DNA of 64,000 nt from Carbonactinospora thermoautotrophica (GTDB lineage Bacteria; Actinomycetota; Actinomycetes; Streptomycetales; Carbonactinosporaceae), in the NCBI RefSeq assembly GCF_001543895.1, contig NZ_JYIJ01000019.1, forward strand, positions 806,001-870,000. Reading direction: 5' to 3'. Shown here in pieces: positions 44,141-53,868 of the stretch. The position numbers and the translations under genes were made by a program. Every line of letters begins with the position of its first letter. Within the stretch, counting starts at the first letter, position 1. The notes beneath the pieces are model-generated. The model was not told where the DNA came from. It did not search any database and saw nothing but the letters and a program-made list of their open reading frames with translations.

Positions 44141-44671
44141 ATGACGGAGCCAAGGAACGAGCAGGCGGCGAACAACCCCCAGGTCTTGATCGTCGGTCCG
44201 GACGGCATGGCGGTGAGCGGCGGCGAGCAGGAGGAGCAGGAGCCGTCGGTCACTGAGATGGTCGAGCAGCCGGCCAAGGTCATGCGGATCGGCAGCATGG
44301 TCAAGCAGCTGCTCGAGGAGCTGCGTGCCGCTCCGCTGGACGAGGCCAGCCGGCAGCGGCTGCGGGAGATTCACCAGAGTTCGATCAAGGAGCTCGAGCA
44401 GGCGCTGGCGCCGGAGCTCGTCGAGGAGCTGGAGCGGATCACCCTGCCCTTCACCGACAGCGAGATCCCCAGCGAGGCCGAACTCCGCGTCGCCCAGGCG
44501 CAGCTGGTCGGTTGGCTCGAAGGCCTGTTCCACGGCATTCAGACGGCTTTGTTCGCCCAGCAGATGGCGGCGCGCGCCCAGCTGGAGCACATGCGTCGCA
44601 TGCTGCCGCAGGGCCCCGGCCCGCAGGCGCACGGGCAGGAGCGCGGCCAGGCGTCCGGCCCCTACCTGTAG
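44141..44671 (+). CDS. bpa: bacterial proteasome activator Bpa (PafE)
   Basis: 176 residues. Four-helix core: MVKQLLEELRAAPLDEASRQ, LREIHQSSIKELEQALAPEL, VAQAQLVGWLEGLFHGIQTA. The C-terminal GPYL resembles the mycobacterial GQYL tail, which docks on the 20S proteasome to open its gate without ATP. ATG at 44141, after GGATGGAGG. Other proteasome genes are not in this window, so proteasome presence is inferred. Confidence 0.9.
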   Translation: MTEPRNEQAANNPQVLIVGPDGMAVSGGEQEEQEPSVTEMVEQPAKVMRIGSMVKQLLEELRAAPLDEASRQRLREIHQSSIKELEQALAPELVEELERITLPFTDSEIPSEAELRVAQAQLVGWLEGLFHGIQTALFAQQMAARAQLEHMRRMLPQGPGPQAHGQERGQASGPYL

Positions 44672-44892
44672 TCGGTGCGCGCCTCCTGCTCGTACCGGGG
44701 ATGGCAGGCCCGCTGGACGGCGGGCCCGCCATCCCCCGTGCCGCCGGGAGCCGGCGAGCCCTCGCCACGCCGCACGCGGCCGGACGCGATCACCCGCCGC
44801 GGAGCACGTGCGCGACCACCCTGCCTTCGGGTACGGGCAGCCCGGCGGTCCTCCCCACCGTCTGATCGGGTCACCGTCCCGGAGCCGCGCTG

Positions 44893-45714
44893 TCAGACGT
44901 TGAACAGCCGCTCCAGCAGTTGGGCGACGCCGTCCTCGTCGTTGCTCGGCAGGTGCCGGTCGACTGCGGCCAGCACGTCCGGATGGGCGTTCGCGACCGC
45001 GTACCCGGTGCCGGCCCAGGCGAGCATCGGCAGGTCGTTGGGCATGTCGCCGACCGCGATCACGTCGGCCGCGTCGATGCCGTGGCGCACGCAGAAGCGG
45101 GCCAGCCCCGACGCCTTGCTCACCCCGCTCGCGCTGATCTCCAGCAGCCCGTCGTAGCCGGTGTACGTGAACTCCGCGTACGCCCCGGCCACCGCGCGGG
45201 CTTGGCGCATGAACGTCTCCGAGTCCAGGAAGCGGTGCCGGGCGAGCAGCTTCGCGGCCGGCTGGGCGCACAGCTCCGCCAGCGTGGCCGTCCGCACGCC
45301 GGGTTGCCCGGCGTCCTGGAAGACGGGGTAGTCGGCCTCGTGCCACAGCTCCTTGCCGTACTCGCAGGCGAACACGATGTCCGGCATCTCCCGGCGCATG
45401 GCCTCGACCACCTGACGGATGCGCGCGGGGTCCAGGACCTGCTGCTCGACAACGCGCTCGGTGCGCAGGTCGTACAGGATGGCGCCGTTCGCGCAGATCG
45501 CCAGCCCGTGGTGCCCGGTCGCCTCGGCCACGCTCGGCATCCACCGCGGGGGCCGGCCGGTGACGAACACGAGCATGCAGCCGGCCCGCTCGATCAGGTC
45601 CAGGGCCGCCACCGTGCGGGGAGAGATCTTGCCGTCGGAGCGGACGATCGTGCCGTCCAGGTCGGTCGCGACGAGCCTGGGACGGTGGTCGGGTAGCGGA
45701 ATGTCCGTGCTCAC
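44893..45714 (-). CDS. HAD-superfamily hydrolase, Cof-type
   Basis: 273 residues. Motif I DLDGTIVRSDGKIS (nucleophile Asp), motif II VFVTGRP, motif IV AVGDMPNDLPML: a type IIB Cof phosphatase acting on small phosphates. GTG at 45714 is chosen, about 12 residues before RLVATDLDGT; GTG at 45750 is an alternative. Follows serS on the minus strand by 125 bp, the usual serS-HAD order in actinobacteria. Confidence 0.87.
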   Translation of the reverse strand: MSTDIPLPDHRPRLVATDLDGTIVRSDGKISPRTVAALDLIERAGCMLVFVTGRPPRWMPSVAEATGHHGLAICANGAILYDLRTERVVEQQVLDPARIRQVVEAMRREMPDIVFACEYGKELWHEADYPVFQDAGQPGVRTATLAELCAQPAAKLLARHRFLDSETFMRQARAVAGAYAEFTYTGYDGLLEISASGVSKASGLARFCVRHGIDAADVIAVGDMPNDLPMLAWAGTGYAVANAHPDVLAAVDRHLPSNDEDGVAQLLERLFNV

Positions 45715-45838
45715 CAGCCCCAGTCTGCCGTACGAGCCGCGGTGGATCACGCCGAAGGGAAAAATTCCGCCGGCGCACGCTCGGGATCGAGCGGATCGCG
45801 GCCGAGGGTGCGTGTCGTCCCGACGCGCACCCCCTGGC

Positions 45839-47116
45839 CTACTCGGCGACCGGCTCCAAGACCTCGCGGCCGCCCAGGTACGGGCGCAGCGCCTTCGGCA
45901 CCACGACCGAGCCGTCGGGCTGCTGGTGGTTCTCCAGGATCGCGACGATCGTGCGCGGGATCGCGCAGAGGGTGCCGTTCAGCGTGGCGAGCGGGCGTAC
46001 GCCCTGCTCGGTGCGCATCCGGATCCGCAGGCGGCGCGCCTGGAACTCGGTGCAGTTCGAGGTGGACGTGACCTCCCGGTACTTGCCCTGGGTCGGGATC
46101 CACGCCTCGCAGTCGAACTTCCGCGCCGCGCTCGCGCCCAGGTCGCCGGATGCCACGTCGATGACCCGGAAGGGCAGCTCCAGCTTGGCGAGGAACTCCT
46201 TCTCCCACTGCAGCAGCCGCCGATGCTCGCTTCGGGCGTCCTCCGGCGCGCAGAAGGAGAACATCTCGACCTTGTCGAACTGGTGCACCCGGATGATGCC
46301 GCGGGTGTCCTTGCCGTAGGACCCGGCCTCGCGCCGGAAGCACGGCGAGAAGCCCACGTACCGCAGCGGCAGCCGGTCGGCGTCCAGGATCTCCTCCATG
46401 TGCATGGCGGCCAGCGGCACCTCGGCCGTGCCCACCAGGTAGAAGTCGTCCTTCTCCAGGTGGAACACGTTCTCGGCCGCCTGGCCGAGGAACCCGGTGC
46501 CCTCCATCGCCGGCGGTTTCACCAGCACCGGCGGGATCACTGGGACGAAGCCGGCCTCGAGCGCCTGCGCGAACGCGAGGTTGACCAGCGCCAGCTCCAG
46601 CAGCGCGCCCACGCCGGTGAGGTAGTAGAAGCGGGCGCCGGAGACCTTCGCGGCCCGCTCGACGTCGATGGCGCCGAGCAGCCGGCCCAGCTCGACGTGG
46701 TCGCGCGGGGTGAAACCCTCCGCGGCGAAGTCGCGTGGCTTCCCGATCTCCTCCAGGACCACGAAGTCCTCTTCGCCGCCCTCGGGCGCGCCCTCCTCGA
46801 CCAGGTTGGACAGCGCGAGCGCCAGCCGCTCCGCCTCCGCCTCGGCCTCGGCGCGTTCGGCCTCGGCGGCCTTCACGTCGTCGGCCAGCCTCGCCGCCCG
46901 CTCCAGGAGCGCCGCCCGCGCGTCGCCCTGCGCCTTGGGGATCTGCTTGCCCAGGGCCTTCTGCTCGGCGCGTAGCGCGTCGTACCGGCTAGCCGCCGCC
47001 CGCCGTCGCTCGTCGGCCACGAGCAGCGCGTCGACGATCTTCTCGTCCTCGCCCCGGGCACGCTGGGACGCCCGGACTCGGTCTGGGTCCTCACGAAGCA
47101 AGCGCAGGTCAATCAC
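45839..47116 (-). CDS. serS: seryl-tRNA synthetase
   Basis: 425 residues. The N-terminal coiled coil (residues about 30-105) grips tRNA-Ser. The class II catalytic core has motif 2 [19 protein letters not shown] ... [10 protein letters not shown] and motif 3 [21 protein letters not shown]. Length and ends match the family. ATG at 47116 follows the start of a 63-bp gap from the PP2C gene. Confidence 0.97.
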   Translation of the reverse strand: MIDLRLLREDPDRVRASQRARGEDEKIVDALLVADERRRAAASRYDALRAEQKALGKQIPKAQGDARAALLERAARLADDVKAAEAERAEAEAEAERLALALSNLVEEGAPEGGEEDFVVLEEIGKPRDFAAEGFTPRDHVELGRLLGAIDVERAAKVSGARFYYLTGVGALLELALVNLAFAQALEAGFVPVIPPVLVKPPAMEGTGFLGQAAENVFHLEKDDFYLVGTAEVPLAAMHMEEILDADRLPLRYVGFSPCFRREAGSYGKDTRGIIRVHQFDKVEMFSFCAPEDARSEHRRLLQWEKEFLAKLELPFRVIDVASGDLGASAARKFDCEAWIPTQGKYREVTSTSNCTEFQARRLRIRMRTEQGVRPLATLNGTLCAIPRTIVAILENHQQPDGSVVVPKALRPYLGGREVLEPVAE

Positions 47117-47179
47117 GCAGTCGAGGGTACTCGTCCGGACAAGCCGTTTTGACCGGCTACCGCCCGGCGGGGTGCGATT

Positions 47180-48004
47180 TCAGTCCCGGGAGGGAGACCG
47201 GCCGGCGGCGTGCGCGTGCCGCGGGTCGTACCGGACCAGGGCGATCGTGATGTTGTCCCGGCCGGAGGCGTCCATCGCGGCAGTGAACAGCGAGCGGACC
47301 GCCGCGGGGTCGTCGGCGGGCGCCGCGGCGAGGATCCACGCCAAGTCGGCGTCGCTCACCAGGTCGGTGAGCCCGTCGCTGCACAGCAACCAGCGGGTGG
47401 GGTGTTCGACCGGGTCGGCGCCGACGTGCGGGGTGATCGCGCGGAGCGCCAGGCTGCCGCCGAGCGCCTGCATGACGACGGAGGTCGGGCTGAGGGGACG
47501 GCCGTCGGGGTGGCGGGGCGAGTCGTCCTCGGAGAGCTGGCTGAGCCGGCCGGCGACCTCCCGGTACACCCGCGAGTCGCCGACGTTGAACCACAGCGCC
47601 TCGCCGGGGGTGAGCACCAGGCCGGCCACGGTGGTGCCCATCGCGGTCAGCCGCGGGTCGCCGTCGACGGCCTCGTACAGCTCCTCGTTGATCCGCTCCA
47701 GGAGCGCGGTGATCTCCTCCCGGTCGGCGAGCCCGGCGCCGGCCTTGGCCAGGCGGTTCACCGCGAGGGCCGCGGCCACCTCGCCGGCCGCGTGCCCGCC
47801 GAGCCCGTCGGCGACCGCGACGACCAGCGGGGACGTCAGCGGCACAGTGAGCGTGACCGGGTCGGTCATGTCCACGCCGGCGACGGTGCACGGGCCGATC
47901 ACGAGTGCGTCCTCGTTCGCCTCGCGTACCGCGCCGCGGTGGGTCAGGACGGTCACCACGGCGGGGGGCGCCGAGGGGGCCTCTCGCGTCGAGTCGTCTG
48001 CCAT
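47180..48004 (-). CDS. PP2C-family serine/threonine phosphatase
   Basis: 274 residues, single-domain and soluble. Motifs RGAVREANEDALVIG, VAVADGLGGHAAGEVAA, TAMGTTVAGLVL, VGDSRVYREV, LCSDGLTDLV and GRDNITIALV. Metal-binding Asp residues are all present. It is one of three PP2C-like genes in this window (with pstP and 48344). Target unknown. ATG at 48004. Confidence 0.92.
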   Translation of the reverse strand: MADDSTREAPSAPPAVVTVLTHRGAVREANEDALVIGPCTVAGVDMTDPVTLTVPLTSPLVVAVADGLGGHAAGEVAAALAVNRLAKAGAGLADREEITALLERINEELYEAVDGDPRLTAMGTTVAGLVLTPGEALWFNVGDSRVYREVAGRLSQLSEDDSPRHPDGRPLSPTSVVMQALGGSLALRAITPHVGADPVEHPTRWLLCSDGLTDLVSDADLAWILAAAPADDPAAVRSLFTAAMDASGRDNITIALVRYDPRHAHAAGRSPSRD

Positions 48005-48343
48005 CGCCCGCTCCTCTCCGCGTCGTCAGACCGCTGACGCGCGTGCCATTGCGGGGATGTCCGTTCCGTACCCCGCTGGAGCGACCCGGCCACGCCGTGG
48101 CGTGTCGGATTCTTCAGTCATCCAGTCCCCCGTCCTGACCGAGGCCGGTGCGTGCCGACGGCATACATGAATGATCGTCGCTGGTACGGCTCGTTATACC
48201 AGAGCACGTCCTGCTCCGGCGGTGGATTCGCGGTTTCCGGGGTTCCCCGGCGGTTCCGCGCGGTGGACGCGGCGGGACGCCGGGCGCGACCGGCCGGTAC
48301 CGACGTGATTCACGCGAGTTCCGGCGCGGAATGCCCCGGGGCT
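48005..48343. other. 340-bp intergenic region with a possible minus-strand promoter
   Basis: No gene. On the minus strand TATAAC (48193-48198) is a good -10-like hexamer about 190 bases before the PP2C gene; I see no matching -35. The rest is featureless. Confidence 0.35.
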
Positions 48344-49174
48344 TCAGGGGGCCAGCGCCTCGGGGAACCGGCAGAGGACCGCGGTAGCGTCGTCGTACTG
48401 CTTGGCCCGGCGCCAGCGGCGGCGTTCGGCGTCCAGGTTCTCGGCGTCGCGCACCTGCCGGATGAGCCCGGCGGGGCCGTCCCGGTCGAGGATGTGCAGC
48501 AGCGTGGGCCAGCTCACCAGGTCGAACCGGTCCGCCAGGCGTGCCGCGCCGTCGGACAGGATGGCGGCGCGCCGCAGGCCGGCGCAGGGCACCGAACCGG
48601 TCACCGCGTGGTAAGCGGCGGCCGGATCGCTGCCCGCGATCCAGAAGCCGTCGGCGTGGTTGCGGTGGTGCCAGTGCTCGGGCACCGGCACCTCGCGCTG
48701 CACGCCGTCCGGGCCGACGACGTGCTGGTACACCGCCGCGTACGTGCCCCACCGGATCCGCGAGACCCGGTCGTCGGTGATCACCCGCAGGGCGGCCGGC
48801 CCGTCCAGCAGCACCGTGCAGTCGCACAGCACCAGGTAGTCGGTCACGCCGTCCCGTTCCCGCAGCATCGCCACCGTGGCCGAGGGCGTGCCCGGGTGCT
48901 CCAGGTCGCAGGTCGCGGCGTGCTGGCCGGCGGTCTTTCGGATGGCCGCCGCGAGCAGGTCGATCAGCAGCGCCTCGGGTTCGGTGGCGAGCAGGGCGAC
49001 CAGCGAACCGCCCAGGCGGCGGACGAACCAGGGCGTGCCGTGATCGCAGCCGGTCGAGAGCCCGCACGGCACCGTGACGCCGTCGAGCACGACGACGGCG
49101 TCGGCGGTAGCGGCGACGAAATCTTCGTTCTCAGCCGCTCCAGGCGCCGGCTCTGAGGCAAAGGTGACCTGCAT
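48344..49174 (-). CDS. PP2C-like protein, probably phosphatase-related
   Basis: 276 residues from ATG at 49174. Related to PP2C (ENEDFVAATADAVVVLDGV, CDCTVLLDG, LSDGAARLADRF, KQYDDATAVLCRF), but the metal site is altered: the usual DGMGGH is replaced by a variant and spacing differs. Similar proteins occur in Streptomyces. It may be a divergent phosphatase or a sensor that has lost activity. Confidence 0.75.
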   Translation of the reverse strand: MQVTFASEPAPGAAENEDFVAATADAVVVLDGVTVPCGLSTGCDHGTPWFVRRLGGSLVALLATEPEALLIDLLAAAIRKTAGQHAATCDLEHPGTPSATVAMLRERDGVTDYLVLCDCTVLLDGPAALRVITDDRVSRIRWGTYAAVYQHVVGPDGVQREVPVPEHWHHRNHADGFWIAGSDPAAAYHAVTGSVPCAGLRRAAILSDGAARLADRFDLVSWPTLLHILDRDGPAGLIRQVRDAENLDAERRRWRRAKQYDDATAVLCRFPEALAP

Positions 49175-49274
49175 GACGACAAGTCTTGCGATCAGTCTGA
49201 CAATCTTTGGGAAGTTCGGGGAAAAGGTCTCGTGGCGGTTCGCGGTCCGCGGCGTGCCGGGGGCCGGAACGCGG

Positions 49275-50216
49275 TCAGACCCGTCCCTCGCGGATCCGTG
49301 CCAGCCACGCCATGGCATCGCGGAACTCCGGGTCGGAGGTGCCCCGCCGGATCTTCGGGCGCACCCCGTCGGCCCGCGGGTACGACCCCAGGAACCGCAC
49401 GTCCGCGCACACCCGGCGCAGGCCCATCAGCGCCTCCCCGACCCGGGCCTCGTCTATGTGGCCCTCGCAGTCGATCGAGAAGCAGTACCGGCCCAGGCTC
49501 TCCCCGGTCGGCCGCGACTCGATCCGGGTCAGGTTGACGCCCCGGACCGCGAACTCCTGCAACACCTCCAGCAACGCGCCCGGGTGGTCGTCCGCGATAA
49601 ACGCGACCAGCGACGTCTTGTCCGCCCCGGTCGGGGTCGGCGGGGGACCGGGCCGGCTCACCAGCACAAACCGGGTGACCGCGTCCGGGTTGTCGCCGAT
49701 CTTGTCGGCGAGCGCCGCGAGCCGGTACCGTTCCGCCGCGATCGGGGCGGCGATCGCCGCGTCGTAGTGGGCGGAGCCGTCGGCCAGCGCCGCGGCGGCG
49801 GCCGCGGTGGACGGCGCGCTCACGAACTGGGCGTGCGGGAGATTCTCGGCCAGCCAGCGCCGGCACTGGGCCTCGGCGTGCGGGTGGGTGCCGATACGCC
49901 GCACGTCCGCCAGGTCCATCGGGCCGCGTGCCATCAGCGTGAACGACACCGGGAACAGCACCTCCCGGGTCACCATCAACGGCTCCCCGGCGGCCAGCTC
50001 GTCCAGGGTGGCGGCGACCGACCCCTCCACGGAGTTCTCCAGGGGGACCATGGCGAAGTCGGCGTCGCCCGCGCGCACGGCGTCCAACGCCTCGGGCACG
50101 GACGGCATCGGGAGCAGCTCACCGTGCGCGGCGGCGGGGAGGGTGCGGAGCGCGGCCTCGGTGAAGGTCCCCTCCGGGCCCAGGTAGGCGTAGCGAGCAG
50201 GCGGCACACCCGGCAT
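49275..50216 (-). CDS. pheA: prephenate dehydratase
   Basis: 313 residues. Converts prephenate to phenylpyruvate in phenylalanine synthesis. Catalytic domain about 1-190 with AYLGPEGTFTEAAL, PLENSVEGSV and the catalytic Thr-Arg-Phe in DAVTRFVLV. C-terminal ACT domain with ESRP (IESRPTGESLGRYCF), which binds Phe for feedback control. ATG at 50216. Its position upstream of the serS block is typical of actinobacteria. Confidence 0.95.
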   Translation of the reverse strand: MPGVPPARYAYLGPEGTFTEAALRTLPAAAHGELLPMPSVPEALDAVRAGDADFAMVPLENSVEGSVAATLDELAAGEPLMVTREVLFPVSFTLMARGPMDLADVRRIGTHPHAEAQCRRWLAENLPHAQFVSAPSTAAAAAALADGSAHYDAAIAAPIAAERYRLAALADKIGDNPDAVTRFVLVSRPGPPPTPTGADKTSLVAFIADDHPGALLEVLQEFAVRGVNLTRIESRPTGESLGRYCFSIDCEGHIDEARVGEALMGLRRVCADVRFLGSYPRADGVRPKIRRGTSDPEFRDAMAWLARIREGRV

Positions 50217-50273
50217 GAGGCCACGATACGTCGCGGCCTCCCGCCTTACCGAGCCGGATCTGGTTCCGGCCGC

Positions 50274-51572
50274 TCAGGCCGGCGTGGCCTCACGGAGGAC
50301 GGCCTCGACCGTCCTCCCGCGCGCGGCCTTGGCCGGTCGCGCCGGCTGCCCGAGCTCGGCCCCGGGAGCGCGCCGGGAGTCGCGGGTGTCGTGGAGCGCG
50401 TACCGGGCGATGAGCGGGATCAGCGCGATGGCGGCCAGCCCGAACGCGTCCTCGATGACGCGGGCCACGAACTCCGGCAGGGGGTGGCCCGGCAACGCCA
50501 GCTCCGCGCCCCACCAGGGGATCGGCAGGATGAAGTACACCGCCGTCCCCACCATGAGCAGGAGCCGCCGGAGGTTGCGGCCGTCGCCCACGATGACGCC
50601 GAGGCCCGGCACGATCCACGCCAGGTGGTGGATCCAGGCGACCGGGCTGAGCAGCACGGCGAGCAGGCCCACGATCGCGCAGGCGCCCAGCTCGTGGCCG
50701 ATCCTGCTGCACCGGACCGCGTACCGGTACGCGAGGAACCCGATCAGCGCGCAGAGCGCGAGCCAGAGCAGCCCGTTGTCCACGTGCAGGCGCATCAGCA
50801 TGCCGCGGATCGACTGGTTGGAGGTGCCGGCGTTGGGGCCGAGCCGCTCGCTGTCGAGCAGCGCGCGGAACCAGAAGTCGGCAGAGTCGACCGGGACGAC
50901 CAGGAACGCCAGCAGCGTGCACCCCGTGGCGGTCGCCGCCGCCGTGATCGCCTCCCGGCGCCTGCCGGAGAACCACAGGTGCAGGATGAACACGCCGGGG
51001 GTGAGCTTCACCGCGGTCGCGATCCCGATCAGCATGCCGCGCGGCCACCGTGGCGCCTTGGCCACGTAGTCGGCCAGCACCAGCGCGATCAGGATCACGT
51101 TGACCTGGCCGAACATCACCCCGTCCCGGAGCGGCTCGATCCACATGAGGCCGCCGGCCAGGGCGCCCAGCGCGACCGGCTGCCAGCGGCCGAAGCGGGT
51201 CAGGAACGGCCGGAACGCGTACCCGACGATCCCGGCCAGCAGCGCGAACTGCATCGCCGTCCACAGCCAGCCGAGCACCCGCAGCGGCAGCAGCGCCAAC
51301 GGGATGGCGAACAGCGCGGCGATCGGCGGGTAGGTGAACGGCAGCAGCTGCGGCGTGGCCGTGAAGTGGTGGTAGATCGGGCGGCCGATCAGCACGGAGA
51401 CACCTGCGTCCCGGTACACGTCCAGGTCCACCAGCAGCTGCCAGGGCTCGCGCAGGACCAGGAAGTCCCAGGCCATGTATCCGGTGATCGCGACGAACAC
51501 GCAGACCCCGAGCGCGCACCTGCCCGGGGCTCGACGCACCGCGCTGGCCAAGGATCGCAGCATCTCCGGCAT
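50274..51572 (-). CDS. GT87-family glycosyltransferase (membrane GT-C type)
   Basis: 432 residues with about nine membrane segments. GT-C features: LDVYRDAGVSV after the first helix (acidic catalytic loop), FTYPPIAALF, and a late NQSIRGMLMRL. GT87 enzymes use polyprenol-phosphate mannose to build lipomannan-type glycans. Substrate here not determined. Divergent from the large membrane-protein gene at 51643. Confidence 0.87.
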   Translation of the reverse strand: MPEMLRSLASAVRRAPGRCALGVCVFVAITGYMAWDFLVLREPWQLLVDLDVYRDAGVSVLIGRPIYHHFTATPQLLPFTYPPIAALFAIPLALLPLRVLGWLWTAMQFALLAGIVGYAFRPFLTRFGRWQPVALGALAGGLMWIEPLRDGVMFGQVNVILIALVLADYVAKAPRWPRGMLIGIATAVKLTPGVFILHLWFSGRRREAITAAATATGCTLLAFLVVPVDSADFWFRALLDSERLGPNAGTSNQSIRGMLMRLHVDNGLLWLALCALIGFLAYRYAVRCSRIGHELGACAIVGLLAVLLSPVAWIHHLAWIVPGLGVIVGDGRNLRRLLLMVGTAVYFILPIPWWGAELALPGHPLPEFVARVIEDAFGLAAIALIPLIARYALHDTRDSRRAPGAELGQPARPAKAARGRTVEAVLREATPA

Positions 51573-51642
51573 TCTCCTTGAGTTCTAAGGTGGGGCGCAG
51601 TCCGCCCCCACCCCCGTGGTCCGAACCGTGGAGCAGCACCCT

Positions 51643-53868
51643 GTGACAGCATGCCGCACCGTCGTCCGAGCAGTTCCACCGCTCCTCCTGGCAGGGCTGC
51701 TGGTGTCCCTCGCCGTGGTGGCGGCAGGCGCCCCCGCCTGGGCGGGTACGGGCTCGCCATCCGGCACCGCCTACCACGCCTCGGGAGGGACGCACGCCAG
51801 CGCCCCGTCCCATAAGGACGGTTTTCCTCATGTGAACGACGACCGACCCGTCGTGGTTGTCGGCATCGCGGGACTGCGCTGGGGCGATCTCTCCGCCGTC
51901 GACACTCCGGCGCTGTGGCGGTTCGTGGCCGAGTCGTCGACAGCGTCGCTGTCAGTCCGGGCGGTACGGATGCATACCTGCCCTTTGGACGGCTGGTTGA
52001 CACTCGGAGCAGGGGTTCCGGCCACCGCGTATCGCCCGGGTGGCGCAGCGGGCACCGCCTGCCCCAAGATCCCAGAACCCAGTGCCGGGCGAGTGCCGGG
52101 ATTCACGGAGCACGTGGCGTACAACCGCCGATTCGGGTACGCCGCCACGCCGGGCACGCTCCACCAGGCGCTGGAGCGCGCCGGGCGCTGCGCCACCGCT
52201 GTCGGGCCGGGCGCCGCGGTCGCGCTGGCGGACGACGAGGGCCGGGTCGGCGGGTACGTCCCGCGCGCGGCCGATCTCACGCCGTCCGTCCTCTCCCGCT
52301 GCCCGCTCACCGTCGTGGACCTGGGCACGCTGCCGGAAGGCGCCGGCCGGGCCGAGCGGCTGCGCGAGGCGGAAGCCCAGTTCGCCCGGCTGGCCACTCT
52401 GGCCCGGCCGCCCGCGCGCGTGCTGCTCGCCGGGCTGGCCGACAGCAGGCTCGACCGGCTCGACCTGCGGGTGCTGGCGCTGCGCGGTCCGTACCCGGCT
52501 GGCGGCCAGCTCACCAGCGGGTCCACCCGGCAGCCGGGCATGGCGCTGCTGTCCGACCTCGGCCCGACCGTGCTGGGGCTGCTCGGCGTGCCCGGGCCGC
52601 CCGGTTGGGTGGGCAGCCCGGTGCGGCCGGCCGGGCCCGGGGTCGGACCACCCGAGGAGCGGGTCGCGGCACTGGTCGAAGCGAACGTGGCCGCGCGGGT
52701 GTCCAGCCGGGCGCTCCCGCCGTTCTTCGTGCTCACCGCGCTGGCCCAACTGCTCGCCTACGGGTACGCGCTGCTCCGCACGCGCCGGCGGTCCGCCGCC
52801 CGGCTGGCGCGGGCTGCCGGCGCGCTGGCCGGGGCGGCGCCGGTGGCGACGTTCCTCGCCGACCTGCTGCCCTGGTGGCGGGCTCCCGCGCCGGGCTGGG
52901 CGCTGGCCGGGGCGATCACGCTGTGGGCGGCGGTGGTGGCGGTGGGCGCGCTGGCCGGGCCGTGGCGACGGCACCCGTACGGGCCGGCCGGGTTCGTCGC
53001 GGCGGTGACCCTGGTCGTGCTCGGCGCGGACGTGGTCGCCGGGTCGCGGCTGCAACTGTCCAGCGTGCTCGGGCTGTCCCCGCTCATCGGCGGCCGGTAC
53101 TACGGGTTCGGGAACATCGCGTTCGCGGTGTTCGCGATGGCCGCGCTGTTCACTGCGGCCTGGGCGGCCTCGGCGTTCCTGCCGGCCCGGCGGGCGCCGG
53201 CCGCGGCGGCTGTCGGGGTCGTCGGCCTGGTGGCGGTGGTGCTGGACGGCTGGCCGGCGTTCGGGAGCGACTTCGGCGGCGTGCTCGCGCTGATCCCCGG
53301 GATCGGGTTGCTCGCCTTCGCCGCGGCCGGGTGGCGGCTGGCCTGGGGACGGGTCGCCCTGCTCGCCGCGGGCGCGGCCGCGGCGGTCACGGCCATCGCG
53401 GTCCTGGACTGGCTGCGCCCGCCCGCGCAGCGTTCCCACCTAGGCCAGTTCGTGCAGGCGGTGCTCGATGGCGAGGCGCTGCGGGTGATCACGCGCAAGG
53501 CCGAGGCCAACCTGGCGATCCTGCAGCTGTCCTGGGCGGCCTGGCTGGTGCCGGTGGTGTACGTGCTGCTCGCGTACCTGCTGGCCTGGCCGGACCGCTA
53601 CCGGGCGAGCGCGCTCGCCGAGGCGTACGCGCGGGTGCCGCTGCTGCGCTCCCTGCTGCTGGCCGGGTACGTGACGGCGGTGGTGGGGTGCGCGGTGAAC
53701 GACTCGGGTGTGATCGTGCCCGCCGTGGCGCTGGCCGCGGCCCTGCCACTGGCGGTGCTGGTGGTGACGGGCGGGATCAGCGGCGCGTCACCCGGCGGGG
53801 GAGGAGGACCAGGGCGAGCAGCGCCAGCCCGACCGCGGGGCCGAGCACGCCCCGCACCCCCATGGTGA
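51643..53868 (+). CDS. large membrane protein with extracellular alkaline-phosphatase-like domain
   Basis: 741 residues. A signal-anchor (PPLLLAGLLVSLAVVAAGA) is followed by an extracellular domain to about residue 330 (VVVVGIAGLRWGDLS, CPLDGWLTLGAG, phosphatase-like fold), then about ten membrane helices. Widespread in Streptomyces without a known function. Its position among glycosyltransferases suggests a role in surface glycan assembly. GTG at 51643 chosen (GGAG 10 bases upstream); GTG at 51616 is an alternative. Its last 90 bp overlap the convergent gene at 53777. Confidence 0.82.
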   Translation: MTACRTVVRAVPPLLLAGLLVSLAVVAAGAPAWAGTGSPSGTAYHASGGTHASAPSHKDGFPHVNDDRPVVVVGIAGLRWGDLSAVDTPALWRFVAESSTASLSVRAVRMHTCPLDGWLTLGAGVPATAYRPGGAAGTACPKIPEPSAGRVPGFTEHVAYNRRFGYAATPGTLHQALERAGRCATAVGPGAAVALADDEGRVGGYVPRAADLTPSVLSRCPLTVVDLGTLPEGAGRAERLREAEAQFARLATLARPPARVLLAGLADSRLDRLDLRVLALRGPYPAGGQLTSGSTRQPGMALLSDLGPTVLGLLGVPGPPGWVGSPVRPAGPGVGPPEERVAALVEANVAARVSSRALPPFFVLTALAQLLAYGYALLRTRRRSAARLARAAGALAGAAPVATFLADLLPWWRAPAPGWALAGAITLWAAVVAVGALAGPWRRHPYGPAGFVAAVTLVVLGADVVAGSRLQLSSVLGLSPLIGGRYYGFGNIAFAVFAMAALFTAAWAASAFLPARRAPAAAAVGVVGLVAVVLDGWPAFGSDFGGVLALIPGIGLLAFAAAGWRLAWGRVALLAAGAAAAVTAIAVLDWLRPPAQRSHLGQFVQAVLDGEALRVITRKAEANLAILQLSWAAWLVPVVYVLLAYLLAWPDRYRASALAEAYARVPLLRSLLLAGYVTAVVGCAVNDSGVIVPAVALAAALPLAVLVVTGGISGASPGGGGGPGRAAPARPRGRARPAPPW

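Noticed and set aside
42926-45778. 950-codon minus-strand open frame
   Set aside because: It runs antisense through the quinone oxidoreductase, Bpa and HAD genes, is Arg/Pro/His-rich and has no family signature.
45714-47179. T-box or other riboswitch upstream of serS
   Set aside because: The gap before serS is only 63 bp and shows no T-box sequence or stable leader.
49074-51581. 835-codon plus-strand open frame antisense to pheA and the GT87 gene
   Set aside because: Composition is that of a GC-rich shadow; the opposite strand carries recognised genes.
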